Below, piece by piece: positions 1 through 8,804 of a stretch of DNA of 37,968 bases. The stretch spans positions 1 through 37,968 of the forward strand of contig JBNKUQ010000023.1 of assembly GCA_050298695.1 (NCBI GenBank), given 5' to 3'. Origin of the DNA: CANLBN01 sp050298695 (GTDB taxonomy: Bacteria; Pseudomonadota; Gammaproteobacteria; Pseudomonadales; Cellvibrionaceae). The translations under genes and the position numbers were made by a program. Within the stretch, counting starts at the first letter, position 1; the number at the start of each line of letters is the position of its first letter. Below the pieces are notes generated by a model that made no database searches, was not told where the DNA came from, and saw only the letters and a program-made list of their open reading frames with translations.

Positions 1-306
1 ATGAATGGCTCGCTGGTTGTGCCGCAGCTCAAACGCCACATCAAAGTGAGATAAAGCGAGTTGCTTCACCACATCATCTAGGCGATTAAATTCCGTTTTT
101 TCAGTGCGCAAGAATTTTCTTCTAGCCGGCGTATTAAAAAACAAATCGCGAATTTCGACGGTGGTGCCTTGAGGATGAGGCGCAGGTGCGATTTCCGCCT
201 CCATATCGCGACCTTCTGTTTTTGCCAACCAACCGCTTTGTGAATCAGTAGCATTACTGGTTAAGGTTAATCGCGAAACAGAACTAATACTCGCCAATGC
301 CTCTCC
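1..306 (-). pseudogene. mutL: mutL, middle fragment (interrupted; runs off left edge)
   Basis: This is the continuation of MutL, the mismatch-repair ATPase that links MutS recognition to strand incision. Read on the minus strand from the N run, it gives GEALASISSVSRLTLTS, then a stretch ending NTPARRKFLRTEKTEF. These are the GHKL ATPase GFRGEAL motif (its first residues are missing) and the conserved RNLFFNTPARRKF-type motif. The frame is open to the window edge, so the rest of the gene lies outside. It is separated from the N-terminal fragment by ten Ns and about 120 bp of unrelated DNA, so mutL is either disrupted by an insertion or misassembled here. Family identity is certain; whether the gene is really broken is not. 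Confidence 0.8.
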
Positions 307-434
307 NNNNNNNNNNATAAGTTCTTGGGCGTATATATATTTTTTTTCAAAAAATGTATCATTCCCAGTATTTGAATTATTATCCATTACTATATATTCT
401 CCCGCAAATTGTTCTGTCCTTTATGATATGTTAT
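307..434. mobile_element. Foreign insert or assembly junction in mutL, with N gap 307-316
   Basis: Ten Ns at 307-316 are followed by about 118 bp that does not belong to mutL. This stretch is strongly AT-rich and carries its own ORF start on the minus strand. Only one side of the putative insert can be seen, so terminal repeats and a target duplication cannot be checked. A mobile element broken by the assembler is the simplest reading; a chimeric contig end is the alternative. Confidence 0.4.
317..387 (-). CDS. Start of an unidentified ORF inside the mutL interruption (partial)
   Basis: Within the foreign DNA that separates the two mutL pieces, a minus-strand ATG at 387 is preceded by a good ribosome-binding sequence (GGGAGAA). 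It opens a frame of 23 codons beginning MDNNSNTGNDTFFEKK that runs into the N gap without a stop. The DNA is much more AT-rich than mutL. The position at a contig break, inside a conserved gene, suggests the first gene of an insertion sequence or transposon whose repeated interior did not assemble. I do not recognise the protein from this short piece. Confidence 0.35.
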
Positions 435-695
435 AAGATCATCTAAAATTTTAATTTTGCTGGTGGCATGGCGCGCGAGAGCTAACGATAAATCGTCCTT
501 TTCTATTCCACTGCCATTATCGCGAATACGAATGAGCTTTACACCGCCATCTTCCACATCAATCTCAATACGTGTTGCCCCAGCATCGAGACTGTTCTCC
601 AAAACTTCCTTCACTACCGATGCAGGGCGTTCAACCACCTCACCTGCGGCAATTTGGTTAGCAAGGCGGGGGCTGAGGCGTTGGATATGCGGCAT
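435..695 (-). pseudogene. mutL: mutL, N-terminal fragment
   Basis: This is the N-terminus of MutL: start MPHIQRLSPRLANQIAAGEV, then VERPASVVKEVLENSLDAGA and the DNGSGI ATP-binding motif. The match follows the family through HATSKIKILDDL and then departs abruptly: the frame continues with ITYHKGQNN and stops at 390. The junction is therefore close to position 435. In intact MutL the next residues would lead to GFRGEAL, which resumes at 306. Amidase and tsaE follow in the usual order with this gene last. About ten codons of mutL are missing between the two fragments and may lie in the gap. Confidence 0.8.
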
Positions 696-809
696 AAGAA
701 AATAAACGGTATTTTATCAAGAGAGTAGGACAGGGATTATCCCTTAAATACAAGGTTTATACGATATTTTTAGTTCAGATTATGCACTAAAGAACAATAA
801 ATATATGAA

Positions 810-2756
810 TTAACCTTCTTCAACAACAGGAACAATCAAAGTTTGACCAATGCGAATACCTGAGCCATCCAGTTTATTTTCTTTTTTAATCGCATTAACC
901 GAACTACTATAGCGTAGCGCAATTTCTGATAATGTTTCACCACTTGCGACTTTATGAATATGGGATTTAGGAACTGTTGCACTAAGCTCAACATTACTTA
1001 ATTTGAGTACCTGACCGACACGAATAGCCGAACTTTCTAGCTGATTAATTTTTTTAATCTCAGCAATCGAGAGCCCATAGCGCAAAGCGATACCGGATAA
1101 GGTTTCGCCATTTGTTACTTTGTGGCTTTCTGGCAAAGCATCTACTGATGGACTAGTGACAGCCTCAGGCACGCGAGCAACCTCTGAAACTTTTTCTACT
1201 TTCTTCACTTTTAATATTTGTCCAACATTAATCGTATTACGGATCATCCCGTTCATTTCTTTTAATTCGACAATACTCAGATCGTAACGTAAAGCAATAC
1301 CCGAAAGTGTTTCTCCACTACTTACTTTATGCGTTGTCACTGTAGCCAACTGTTGAGGCTCAGTTTTTGGCGAGACGTCACGCAACTTTAATACCTGCCC
1401 AATATTGATACTATTGCCTTTAAGATTATTAATTCGTTTCAGCTCACTTATAGTGACGTTGTAGCGCAAGGCAATATCCGACAAGGTATCGCCGCTAATC
1501 ACTTTGTGGCTAGCAATATCTTCTATTTTTCCACCATTTTGCTTCCAGGCAATATAAGTCCCTGCGGGTGGGTTTTTTTCAAAAAAGCCACGTATCCCCG
1601 TATAAATGGATTGCGCCATTTTATTTCGATAATCTGATGTAGATAATTTTTTTGCTTCTTTAGGGTTGGAAATAAAACCCGTTTCAACAAGAAGAGAAGG
1701 AACATCAGGCGACTTTAAAACTAAAAATCCGGCTTGTTCAACACTACTTTTATGCAAATGCGCTATGGAATCCATTTCCCGTAAAATATGTTTTCCCGCA
1801 TCTAGACTTGAACCAAGGGTAGCCGTCATGGAGAGGTCGACCAATACGCCTTTTAAAATATCGTCTTTATCACTTAAGCTAACATCTCCCACGCCACCAA
1901 TTAAATCTGCATCATTTTCTTTTCGAGCCAAAAAACGCGCGGTCTCACTGGTTGCCCCTCGCCGAGAAAGTGCAAACACGGAAGCCCCCTTTGCATCCGG
2001 TGTTTTAAAGGCATCTGCATGTATGGAGACAAACAAATCAGCACGATGCTTCCTCGCAAAATCTCGACGTTTACGTAACGGTACATAGTAATCATTCGTG
2101 CGAGTTAACTTGGCACTATAGCCTTCCGTTTGATCAATTTTCGCGGCAAGTTTTTTAGCAATATCCAGCACCACATCTTTTTCTTTAACGCGCTTAGGAC
2201 CAATGGCTCCTGGATCCTCACCGCCATGACCAGCATCAATCACAATCAATATATTGCGTCTCGAAGAAACCGATGCCGCTTGAGCAACAACCTCCACTGT
2301 CTTTTCAGTCACTGTGTTTTCATCGTAAAAATCAATCACCAAACGATCTGGTTTACCTGCATGTTTTTTTAAGAAAAAACTACGCGGGTTGATATCGCCT
2401 TTCAAGTCAAAGACAAAACGCAAATCATTTTGCTCCCGTTGAGCACTGCGGATGCGCTTAATCGGTGTTTTGCTTAAATCGAGAGAAGACAAGGAAGATA
2501 CATTTTTGGCGTTATCGATATCGACAACGAGACGAGAAGGATTTTTCAAAGGAAATAATTTATGATCGACAGCACCACTTAGATCAAAAACAACTCGCGT
2601 ATGATCAGGAGCACGCCATACACGCACACTGTCAACTCGGGTCGACGCAGCTAACACTGGTTCGACAGAGAATAGAATAGCTACAGCCACCAACATTAAT
2701 GCGGACAATAATCTCAGTGGTCTTGTGCGCCCCCCACAAGTGCTCTGCTTATTCAT
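810..2756 (-). CDS. amiB: N-acetylmuramoyl-L-alanine amidase with AMIN and four LysM domains
   Basis: A periplasmic zinc amidase that cleaves the peptide stem from peptidoglycan, normally at the septum under EnvC/NlpD-type control. A Sec signal peptide (hydrophobic LLSALMLVAVAILF, cleavage near VLA-AS) is followed by an AMIN domain (about 40-145) and an Amidase_3 catalytic domain from about 165 to 390. Visible zinc-site motifs are IDAGHGGEDPGA, SIHAD and LVETGFISN. Four LysM domains fill the C-terminus, each with an HKV..G(D/E)TLS.IALRY core. Most AmiB/AmiC proteins have fewer LysM copies. I chose the ATG at 2756, one base after the tsaE stop; an in-frame ATG at 2771 would overlap tsaE by 14 bases. 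It is translationally linked to tsaE. Symbol by context; amiC is possible. Confidence 0.9.
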   Translation of the reverse strand: MNKQSTCGGRTRPLRLLSALMLVAVAILFSVEPVLAASTRVDSVRVWRAPDHTRVVFDLSGAVDHKLFPLKNPSRLVVDIDNAKNVSSLSSLDLSKTPIKRIRSAQREQNDLRFVFDLKGDINPRSFFLKKHAGKPDRLVIDFYDENTVTEKTVEVVAQAASVSSRRNILIVIDAGHGGEDPGAIGPKRVKEKDVVLDIAKKLAAKIDQTEGYSAKLTRTNDYYVPLRKRRDFARKHRADLFVSIHADAFKTPDAKGASVFALSRRGATSETARFLARKENDADLIGGVGDVSLSDKDDILKGVLVDLSMTATLGSSLDAGKHILREMDSIAHLHKSSVEQAGFLVLKSPDVPSLLVETGFISNPKEAKKLSTSDYRNKMAQSIYTGIRGFFEKNPPAGTYIAWKQNGGKIEDIASHKVISGDTLSDIALRYNVTISELKRINNLKGNSINIGQVLKLRDVSPKTEPQQLATVTTHKVSSGETLSGIALRYDLSIVELKEMNGMIRNTINVGQILKVKKVEKVSEVARVPEAVTSPSVDALPESHKVTNGETLSGIALRYGLSIAEIKKINQLESSAIRVGQVLKLSNVELSATVPKSHIHKVASGETLSEIALRYSSSVNAIKKENKLDGSGIRIGQTLIVPVVEEG

Positions 2757-2757
2757 G

Positions 2758-3273
2758 TTACATATGCGCAATAATGCGCTTACCTCTTTCTGTTAACCCC
2801 GTTATGGTGAGCTGTCGCCCAGTTATTGTTTTATTATCGTTATTTAATGGTCTATCTACTAATACCTGTGGCTGCAATTCTAACCTTATATCGGCCTCAG
2901 GTAAAAACCCTTCGCCTTTTTCAGGCCATTCTACAATACACACCGCTTTACCATAAAAATAGTCGCGAATTCCCATATAGGCCAGTTCTTCTGGATCTCC
3001 TAAGCGATACAGATCAAAATGATACACCGGTATAGACAACGATTCATACGGCTCAACCAGTGTATACGTCGGACTCTTAACCGCAGCTGAATGACCAAAG
3101 GCATTAAGCAAGCCACGCGTTAAAGTGGTTTTTCCAGCCCCCAATTGCCCCTCAAGAAATAGTGTTACCCCTGTTCCGTCATCATCAATCACTGCTAGCA
3201 ACTGTTGCCCAAGCTCTAAGCCAGTGGCTACCGTTTCGAGCTCATTTGCTAGTATCACTTGCCGTGTTTCCAT
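2758..3273 (-). CDS. tsaE: tRNA threonylcarbamoyladenosine biosynthesis ATPase TsaE
   Basis: TsaE (YjeE) is the ATPase of the TsaB-TsaD-TsaE complex that makes t6A37 in ANN-decoding tRNAs. The Walker A motif GQLGAGKTTLTRGLL is at about residues 44-58, followed by SPTYTLVEPY and FDLYRLGDPEEL, both typical of the family; the conserved VEWPEKG follows. At 171 residues it is slightly longer than many homologues because of a short C-terminal extension. It lies between nnr and the amidase, its usual neighbours, all on the minus strand. An inserted 141 bp repeat separates it from nnr. Confidence 0.95.
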   Translation of the reverse strand: METRQVILANELETVATGLELGQQLLAVIDDDGTGVTLFLEGQLGAGKTTLTRGLLNAFGHSAAVKSPTYTLVEPYESLSIPVYHFDLYRLGDPEELAYMGIRDYFYGKAVCIVEWPEKGEGFLPEADIRLELQPQVLVDRPLNNDNKTITGRQLTITGLTERGKRIIAHM

Positions 3274-3307
3274 GTGTTTCTCTTAACAATTCAGTAAATA
3301 GAAGCTC

Positions 3308-3448
3308 GTTCCCACGCTCTGCGTGGGAATATATATCTGACTGTCAGTTTGCACAAATTTCAAAACAGAGTACAGAATCTAAGAGCTTGTTTCTTGTTAT
3401 CTACAATAGTTGAGTTAACGTATGCATTCCCACGCAGAGCGTGGGAAC
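3308..3448. repeat. ~141 bp inverted-repeat element, copy 1
   Basis: Each end carries a hairpin built on GTTCCCACGCTCTGCGTGGG, and the two ends are inverted repeats of each other. The interior includes AAGAGCTTGTTTCTTGTTAT and ACAATAGTTGAG. A second copy lies in the opposite orientation at 16597-16738 with most positions matching by eye. It has no coding capacity, so it reads as a MITE- or REP-like non-autonomous element. Its right end touches the nnr stop codon. The terminal hairpins could also act as a transcription barrier between nnr and tsaE. Confidence 0.75.
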
Positions 3449-4986
3449 TAGCAATTAAGTAATTGTCTGACGGTCGTAATTAAATCCGTTGCGAGCAATC
3501 CACGAGAGCCATTTTCTGCGACTTCTTCATCGGCCGCAGTGGCGTGAAGTATCGTGCCCAAACAAGCGGCATCGTCCACCGATAAACCTTGAGCTAACAG
3601 GGCACCGAGTAAACCGCTAAGCACATCACCCATACCACCAGAAGCCATCCCTGGATTACCCGCATCACAAACAAATAAACGCTGATCACTAGTAAGCACG
3701 AGACTACCGGCACCTTTTAAGATGACCGCTCCCCCATATTTAGTTTGCAATGCATGTATTGCCGTCAAACGGTCTTGCTGTACCTCGTTAATCGATATAC
3801 CTAATAAGCGAGCGGCTTCACCCGGATGAGGGGTAAGAATCCACGGCCTAATTTTTTCTTCCGAAAATTCTGGCAACTGTAAACGGCCTTGCGCCAAAAT
3901 ATTTAAACCATCAGCATCAATCACCATCGGCTTTTCGCTATGTAAACAGTGATATAGCAATTGCTCCGACCAAGCTGTTTGCCCCAAACCTGGGCCAACC
4001 ACTAGAATATCAGGCTTATTTAACAAGGGTAATAACTCTTGCCCAGAGACCACACCCGCCACCATCAATTCAGGTTGGCGTGCGATCATTGCATGAGTGT
4101 TGTGAGGTTGAGTCGCTACCCCCACTAAACCAGCGCCGCTACGAGCCGCCATTTGAGCTGCCATAAGAGGAGCACCGCCATAACCGAGGTCTCCACCCAC
4201 AACGAGCACATGGCCAAAATCACCTTTATGAGCATCCAGTGTTCGCTTAGGTATCAGGGGTAATAGAGACATTAGATCAAGCGTCCGGGCAATAGGCTCT
4301 TGCTTAGATTGCTCATAAACATCATGGGGAATGTCTAAATCATTAAAAAAGCGTTCGCCGCTAGCCAGCCGCCCGCACCCAATAACATTACCCAACTTCT
4401 GCCCAATAAAACTGATGGTTGCCTCTGCCTGTATAACGTTATCGACAATGGAACCGTTATCGGGGTTCACTCCGGATGGAATATCAATGGCCAATACAGG
4501 CCAGTCTTTTTGATTGGCAACACTATTGATAGCCGTAATGGCTTCCTTAAAATTATCTCGCAAGGGGCCTGATGTCCCTGTACCTAACAGTGCATCGACA
4601 ATAACGGCCTCATCATTTTCATTTAAACATTGCTGCCACTTATCCATCGCAAAGGGCTGAACCTTTACGCCTTCCTGTAGAGCATAATCATGGGCTTGAG
4701 TGGCCGTATCACTTAATTGTGTTGATAGCTGCCAGACAAAACTGCACAAGCCTTTTTGCGCCACCAAGGCAGCAATGACATAACCATCACCACCATTATT
4801 ACCCGCACCACAAAATACATGGACTGTTTTCACCTGTGGCCAACGTGCTAATAAAAGCTCAAAAGCAGCCTTCCCTGCTCTTTTCATCAGCACATGACCA
4901 GGCAAACCAAAATCTGTGATAGCGCACTGGTCAAGTGCACGAACTTGGGCAGATGAATACAATGAAGAGTGCAAAACTGAAGGCAT
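3448..4986 (-). CDS. nnr: Bifunctional NAD(P)H-hydrate epimerase / ADP-dependent dehydratase
   Basis: Repairs hydrated NAD(P)H: the N-terminal YjeF_N domain interconverts R and S hydrates and the C-terminal ribokinase-like domain dehydrates the S form with ADP. The N-domain shows GAGNNGGDGYVIAAL (about 60) and ALLGTGTSGPLRDN; the C-domain shows HKGDFGHVLVVGGD, TPHPGEAARLLG and GGMGDVLSGLLGALLAQG, which carries the catalytic Asp. The length, about 512 residues, is normal. I use the ATG at 4986; a TTG two codons earlier is also in frame. The TAG stop overlaps the last base of the inserted repeat, so the true C-terminus may have been altered slightly. It follows the usual order with tsaE downstream. 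Confidence 0.93.
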   Translation of the reverse strand: MPSVLHSSLYSSAQVRALDQCAITDFGLPGHVLMKRAGKAAFELLLARWPQVKTVHVFCGAGNNGGDGYVIAALVAQKGLCSFVWQLSTQLSDTATQAHDYALQEGVKVQPFAMDKWQQCLNENDEAVIVDALLGTGTSGPLRDNFKEAITAINSVANQKDWPVLAIDIPSGVNPDNGSIVDNVIQAEATISFIGQKLGNVIGCGRLASGERFFNDLDIPHDVYEQSKQEPIARTLDLMSLLPLIPKRTLDAHKGDFGHVLVVGGDLGYGGAPLMAAQMAARSGAGLVGVATQPHNTHAMIARQPELMVAGVVSGQELLPLLNKPDILVVGPGLGQTAWSEQLLYHCLHSEKPMVIDADGLNILAQGRLQLPEFSEEKIRPWILTPHPGEAARLLGISINEVQQDRLTAIHALQTKYGGAVILKGAGSLVLTSDQRLFVCDAGNPGMASGGMGDVLSGLLGALLAQGLSVDDAACLGTILHATAADEEVAENGSRGLLATDLITTVRQLLNC

Positions 4987-5001
4987 GAACAATCTCTATA
5001 A

Positions 5002-6912
5002 ATGCTTAAAAAGCGGCATTATAGAGCACATCTCTCGCTCACTGTAGTAAACTGCATCTTTATTTTAACCGGGCTTGCATTTAAGGACGTGATCAAATCA
5101 TCCAATCAACTCGCAAAATTACTGCCGAAGTGGGCTGTTATTTTTTTGCACATACTAGGGATAAGTACCACAACAATTTATGGTAGTTACCACCTTATTT
5201 ATGACAATACGATAATCGGTGGTTTTTTAGGCTTGGCAGGCCTCACCGGGATGGCTTCTTTTTACTGTGTTCAATCCAATAAAAACAACCAGAAATTATT
5301 ATTACTGTATGTACTCTTACTCGGATGTGCGCTGGTTATCACCAGTTATCACTACGGTTATCGCGGCCTCATTTTTTTATTCCCTTACACTGCTAGCTTA
5401 TTTTATTTAGCGGGCTATCGCCTCGCCATTATCAGCACTATCTTATTCTGCACATGCAGTTTAATTGCCGCTCTGAACGTGATGGAAACAGTTGTAGTAT
5501 TGCGGTATTTGGTTGCCTTAATTGTTTCTATTGGCTTCTCGGTTTGTTACGCCCATGTAATGGGGCAACAAAAAAAACAGCTGGAAAAAGATGCACATTA
5601 TGATGCCCTTACGGGTATCACCAATCGTCGGCAATTTAGTCATTGGCTAAATTCCGTTTTAGAAGAGCCTTCCTTAACTAAAAAAATTGCCTTGTTTTAC
5701 ATCGACATCGACGATTTTAAACACATTAATGATAATTTTGGCCATGCCCTAGGTGATGAAGTTCTAAAGAAATTCTGCGAGCGTATCCTAACAGTTATTC
5801 GTCAGAGCGAGCTGATAATGGGTAAAAACAAAATCTATAACTTTGCACGGCTCGCCGGGGATGAGTTTGTTATCGCTATCATCGATTTAGACCAAGTCGA
5901 TAGCGCAAAGCGTATAGCCGAGCGTTTATTGGAAAGCATAGAATTTCCCTTTGAGCTATCCAGCTCTTCCGTCAAAATCAATCTCAGCATTGGGGTCGTT
6001 TATACCGAGGGAAAAATTAGTGCGGAGATGCTACTACACAATGCGGACTCTTCGATGTACCGCGCCAAGAAAAATGGCAAAAATACCTACTATCTATTTG
6101 ATGAAACCATTTCTGATGAAATAGCACGGCGTAAAGATATCGAAAATAATATCCATCGTAGCTTAGATAAAAATCTATTTAGCCTATCTTACATGCCCAT
6201 TTATACCATGAGTGAAACACCGGTTATCAGTGGCGTTGAGGCCTTAATTCGCTGTAATAGCGATAGCTTTGCTGGTCTAGGACCCGAAAAATTTATTCCT
6301 ATTGCCGAAGCCAGCGGTCAAATCAAAGCCATTGATTTATGGGTGCTTAAAACTACCTTTGCCGATATCAACAAACTCAAAAATAAAAGTCCTTTTGAAA
6401 AAATATGGTACTCCATTAATATTTCTTCTACGGAGCTTATGGATTCCGATTTTATTGAACAAATTCAACGGCTGCTCGACAACTATCAAATATCCCCTGA
6501 TACGATTCATTTAGAGATTACCGAAACCAAACTAGTTCCCTATGAAAATATCATCATTGAACGTATGAAACGCCTCCGAGAGCTGAATTTTCATTTATCT
6601 TTAGACGATTATGGGACGGGTTATACCGGTTTTGCTCAGCTACTCAACTTCCCTGGCGACTACATTAAAATTGATAGAAGCTTTGTTAGCGAGATAGGCA
6701 AAGGTGAATCCAACTACACAAAAATGATTGGCGTTATGTTATCTATCGCCAAAATTTATGGATTGAAAGTAATTGCAGAAGGAGTTGAAACCCAAGAACA
6801 ACTGGATTACTTGAAACAATTAGGTTGCCAATATGCACAAGGTTACTATTTTTCTAAAGCATTAGTCCTGGATGATTTAATCAATCTGGTAGAAAACAGT
6901 GCGAGAAACTGA
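5002..6912 (+). CDS. Membrane GGDEF-EAL cyclic-di-GMP protein
   Basis: A two-domain c-di-GMP turnover protein of the inner membrane. Residues 1-190 are hydrophobic with about six membrane spans. A GGDEF domain follows (about 200-365; LTGITNRRQF, FARLAGDEFVIAI), then an EAL domain (about 380-636; GVEALIRC, NISSTELM, EITETKL, DDYGTGYTGF, IKIDRSFV, VIAEGVET, QGYYFS). The active-site signature is AGDEF rather than GGDEF, a variant found in active cyclases. No RxxD inhibitory site is seen just upstream. The EAL metal-binding residues look intact, so phosphodiesterase activity is likely and cyclase activity possible. Start is uncertain: no ribosome-binding site precedes ATG 5002, and GTG at 5089 is an alternative. 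It overlaps queG by 14 bases. Confidence 0.9.
   Translation: MLKKRHYRAHLSLTVVNCIFILTGLAFKDVIKSSNQLAKLLPKWAVIFLHILGISTTTIYGSYHLIYDNTIIGGFLGLAGLTGMASFYCVQSNKNNQKLLLLYVLLLGCALVITSYHYGYRGLIFLFPYTASLFYLAGYRLAIISTILFCTCSLIAALNVMETVVVLRYLVALIVSIGFSVCYAHVMGQQKKQLEKDAHYDALTGITNRRQFSHWLNSVLEEPSLTKKIALFYIDIDDFKHINDNFGHALGDEVLKKFCERILTVIRQSELIMGKNKIYNFARLAGDEFVIAIIDLDQVDSAKRIAERLLESIEFPFELSSSSVKINLSIGVVYTEGKISAEMLLHNADSSMYRAKKNGKNTYYLFDETISDEIARRKDIENNIHRSLDKNLFSLSYMPIYTMSETPVISGVEALIRCNSDSFAGLGPEKFIPIAEASGQIKAIDLWVLKTTFADINKLKNKSPFEKIWYSINISSTELMDSDFIEQIQRLLDNYQISPDTIHLEITETKLVPYENIIIERMKRLRELNFHLSLDDYGTGYTGFAQLLNFPGDYIKIDRSFVSEIGKGESNYTKMIGVMLSIAKIYGLKVIAEGVETQEQLDYLKQLGCQYAQGYYFSKALVLDDLINLVENSARN
5018..5023 (-). 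promoter_or_regulatory. Candidate -10 box for nnr
   Basis: The minus strand reads a perfect TATAAT about 30 bases upstream of the nnr start. The -35 region is poor, so the call rests on the -10 box and its position. It lies inside the first codons of the divergent GGDEF-EAL frame, which argues that that gene may start further in. Confidence 0.35.
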
Positions 6913-8047
6913 ATTTATCGCCAGTGACGCTAATAAAGAAGATGCGTTTTATCATGAGCTTGCCCAACAGATAAAGCAATGGGGCAAAGAATTGGGGTTT
7001 CAGCAAATTGCCATCACGGATATTGATATTGGCAAACATGCTAATTTTTTAGAAAAATGGCTCGAAAAAGGACATCATGGTGAAATGCAATGGATGCAGG
7101 AACATCAAGCCCAACGCAATGATCCCTCTTCATTGGTCAACAATGCTGCGCGCATTATTTCTGTCAGAATGGATTATTTACCAGAAAACACTCAACAAAT
7201 CAGCACGCTCAAACAATCAGAAAAAGCCTATATTTCACGTTATGCCTTGGGGCGCGATTACCACAAGCTTATTCGTAAACGTTTGGCAAATTTAGGCAAG
7301 AAAATTGAGCTTTACTGTGAAGAAAATACAGCAGCGACACTGGATATTCAACACCGCCCCTTTGTTGATAGCGCTCCCGTACTCGAAAAAGCCTTTGCTG
7401 AAAAAGCGGGGTTGGGTTGGATAGGCAAGCATACGATATTACTCAATCAAGCGGCTGGAAGCTGGTTTTTTTTAGGCGAACTCATGACTAACCTACCGTT
7501 ACCGGTCGACAACGATATTGTTAATAACCGATGTGGTGACTGTGAGGCTTGTTTAAAAGTGTGCCCAACCGATGCGTTTATCGCTCCGTATGAATTGGAT
7601 GCACGACGCTGTATTTCCTATCTCACCATAGAACTCAAAGGCAGCATACCCCTTGAATTTAGAGAACCCATCGGCAACCGCGTTTTCGGTTGCGATGACT
7701 GCCAATTAATTTGTCCCTGGAATAAGTTTGCCAAGCCCACACAAGAAAAAGATTTTTCTCCACGCCATCAACTCGATGATGCTAAATTGGCAGATCTATT
7801 CTTATGGAGTGAATCACATTATTTAAAACTCACCGAAGGATCTGCTATTCGTCGCATTGGCTACGAGCGTTGGTTGCGTAACTTGGCGGTTGGATTAGGC
7901 AATGCATTACCTTCACCCGATATTATCGATGCTTTAAAACAGCGTTTGGATTTTCCTTCTACCATAGTGAAAGAACATGTAGAGTGGGCTCTACAACAAC
8001 ACCAGAACCCTAAAAAGAGAAAGCGCAAGATAAAGCGCAAGACTTGA
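6899..8047 (+). CDS. queG: Epoxyqueuosine reductase QueG
   Basis: Catalyses the last step of queuosine synthesis, reducing epoxyqueuosine in tRNA with cobalamin and two [4Fe-4S] clusters. The catalytic segment RPFVDSAPVLEKAFAEKAG, the cluster-binding run CGDCEACLKVCPTDA with its trailing RRCISYL, and CDDCQLICPWNKF are all present. A HEAT-like C-terminus follows. The GTG start at 6899 overlaps the previous gene, a coupling arrangement. At 382 residues it is of normal length. The last ~13 residues are an unusually basic tail (KKRKRKIKRKT). In relatives queG sits beside nnr; here the GGDEF-EAL gene lies between them. Confidence 0.95.
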   Translation: MRETEFIASDANKEDAFYHELAQQIKQWGKELGFQQIAITDIDIGKHANFLEKWLEKGHHGEMQWMQEHQAQRNDPSSLVNNAARIISVRMDYLPENTQQISTLKQSEKAYISRYALGRDYHKLIRKRLANLGKKIELYCEENTAATLDIQHRPFVDSAPVLEKAFAEKAGLGWIGKHTILLNQAAGSWFFLGELMTNLPLPVDNDIVNNRCGDCEACLKVCPTDAFIAPYELDARRCISYLTIELKGSIPLEFREPIGNRVFGCDDCQLICPWNKFAKPTQEKDFSPRHQLDDAKLADLFLWSESHYLKLTEGSAIRRIGYERWLRNLAVGLGNALPSPDIIDALKQRLDFPSTIVKEHVEWALQQHQNPKKRKRKIKRKT

Positions 8048-8084
8048 TCTGAAAATCCAATCAGCATTCTTCAAGAAAACATCT

Positions 8085-8161
8085 CGTCATACCCGCGTAG
8101 GCGGGTATCCAGAGCCATCGAGATCAATTTTAGTCTAGGTTCCCGCCGCGCGGGAATGACG
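8085..8161. repeat. GTCAT...ATGAC palindromic repeat, copy A
   Basis: Begins GTCATACCCGCGTAGGCGGG and ends CCCGCCGCGCGGGAATGAC. It is a short imperfect palindrome between the convergent queG and orn genes. Related copies lie at 20473-20595 and 21583-21659. Such GC-rich GTCAT-ended palindromes are common intergenic repeats in proteobacteria. Here it may also stop transcription from both sides. Confidence 0.75.
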
Positions 8162-8196
8162 ATGATGGATTTAACAAAAATGATGGAATTTCAGGC

Positions 8197-8739
8197 TCAA
8201 GAGGTTTTAAAAAACGTAGAGCGATAGTGTTTCAACTCGTTAATAGAATCGCGAATATCATCCAACGCCAAATGCGCACCCGATTTTTTAACTCCTACCA
8301 AAACATCAGGCCGCCAGCGTTGAGCCAATTCTTTAATAGAGCTAACGTCTAAATTTCGGTAATGAAAATAACGCTCTAAATGGGGCATATAGTTAACTAA
8401 AAAACGACGATCCTGACAAATAGAATTACCTGCCATCGGTGACTTTCCTGCGGGAACCCACTCTTTAAGAAATTCGATCGTATCCGCTTCTGCTTGTTCC
8501 GTAGTCACCGTACTCGCACGAACTCTATCGGTTAAACCAGATTTACCATGTTGCGTGGTATTCCATTCATCCATACCCGCCAAGACCGAGTCTTCTTGGT
8601 GTATGGCATAGACAGGACCTTCCGCAAGAATGTTGAGCTCACTATCAGTTACGATGGTGGCTATTTCTATAATCACATCGTCTGCCGGGCTAAGACCCGT
8701 CATTTCCAGGTCAATCCAGATCAGATTATTATCGTTCAT
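8197..8739 (-). CDS. orn: Oligoribonuclease
   Basis: A DEDDh 3'-5' exonuclease that clears di- to pentaribonucleotides, including pGpG from c-di-GMP breakdown. Motif 1 is WIDLEMTGL, motif 2 lies in GNSICQDRRFLVNYMP, YRNLDVSSIKEL follows, and HLALDDIRDSINEL carries the final His and Asp. At 180 residues it has the usual length. It is divergent from rsgA, the standard arrangement in this group. Its presence is functionally relevant to the GGDEF-EAL protein nearby, since EAL domains yield pGpG. Confidence 0.97.
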   Translation of the reverse strand: MNDNNLIWIDLEMTGLSPADDVIIEIATIVTDSELNILAEGPVYAIHQEDSVLAGMDEWNTTQHGKSGLTDRVRASTVTTEQAEADTIEFLKEWVPAGKSPMAGNSICQDRRFLVNYMPHLERYFHYRNLDVSSIKELAQRWRPDVLVGVKKSGAHLALDDIRDSINELKHYRSTFFKTS

Positions 8740-8804
8740 TGTCGTTTTATCCCAATTTTAGGTTATGCTAGAGCATTTTTTACTGCCCCCAAATGACAGT
8801 CTAA

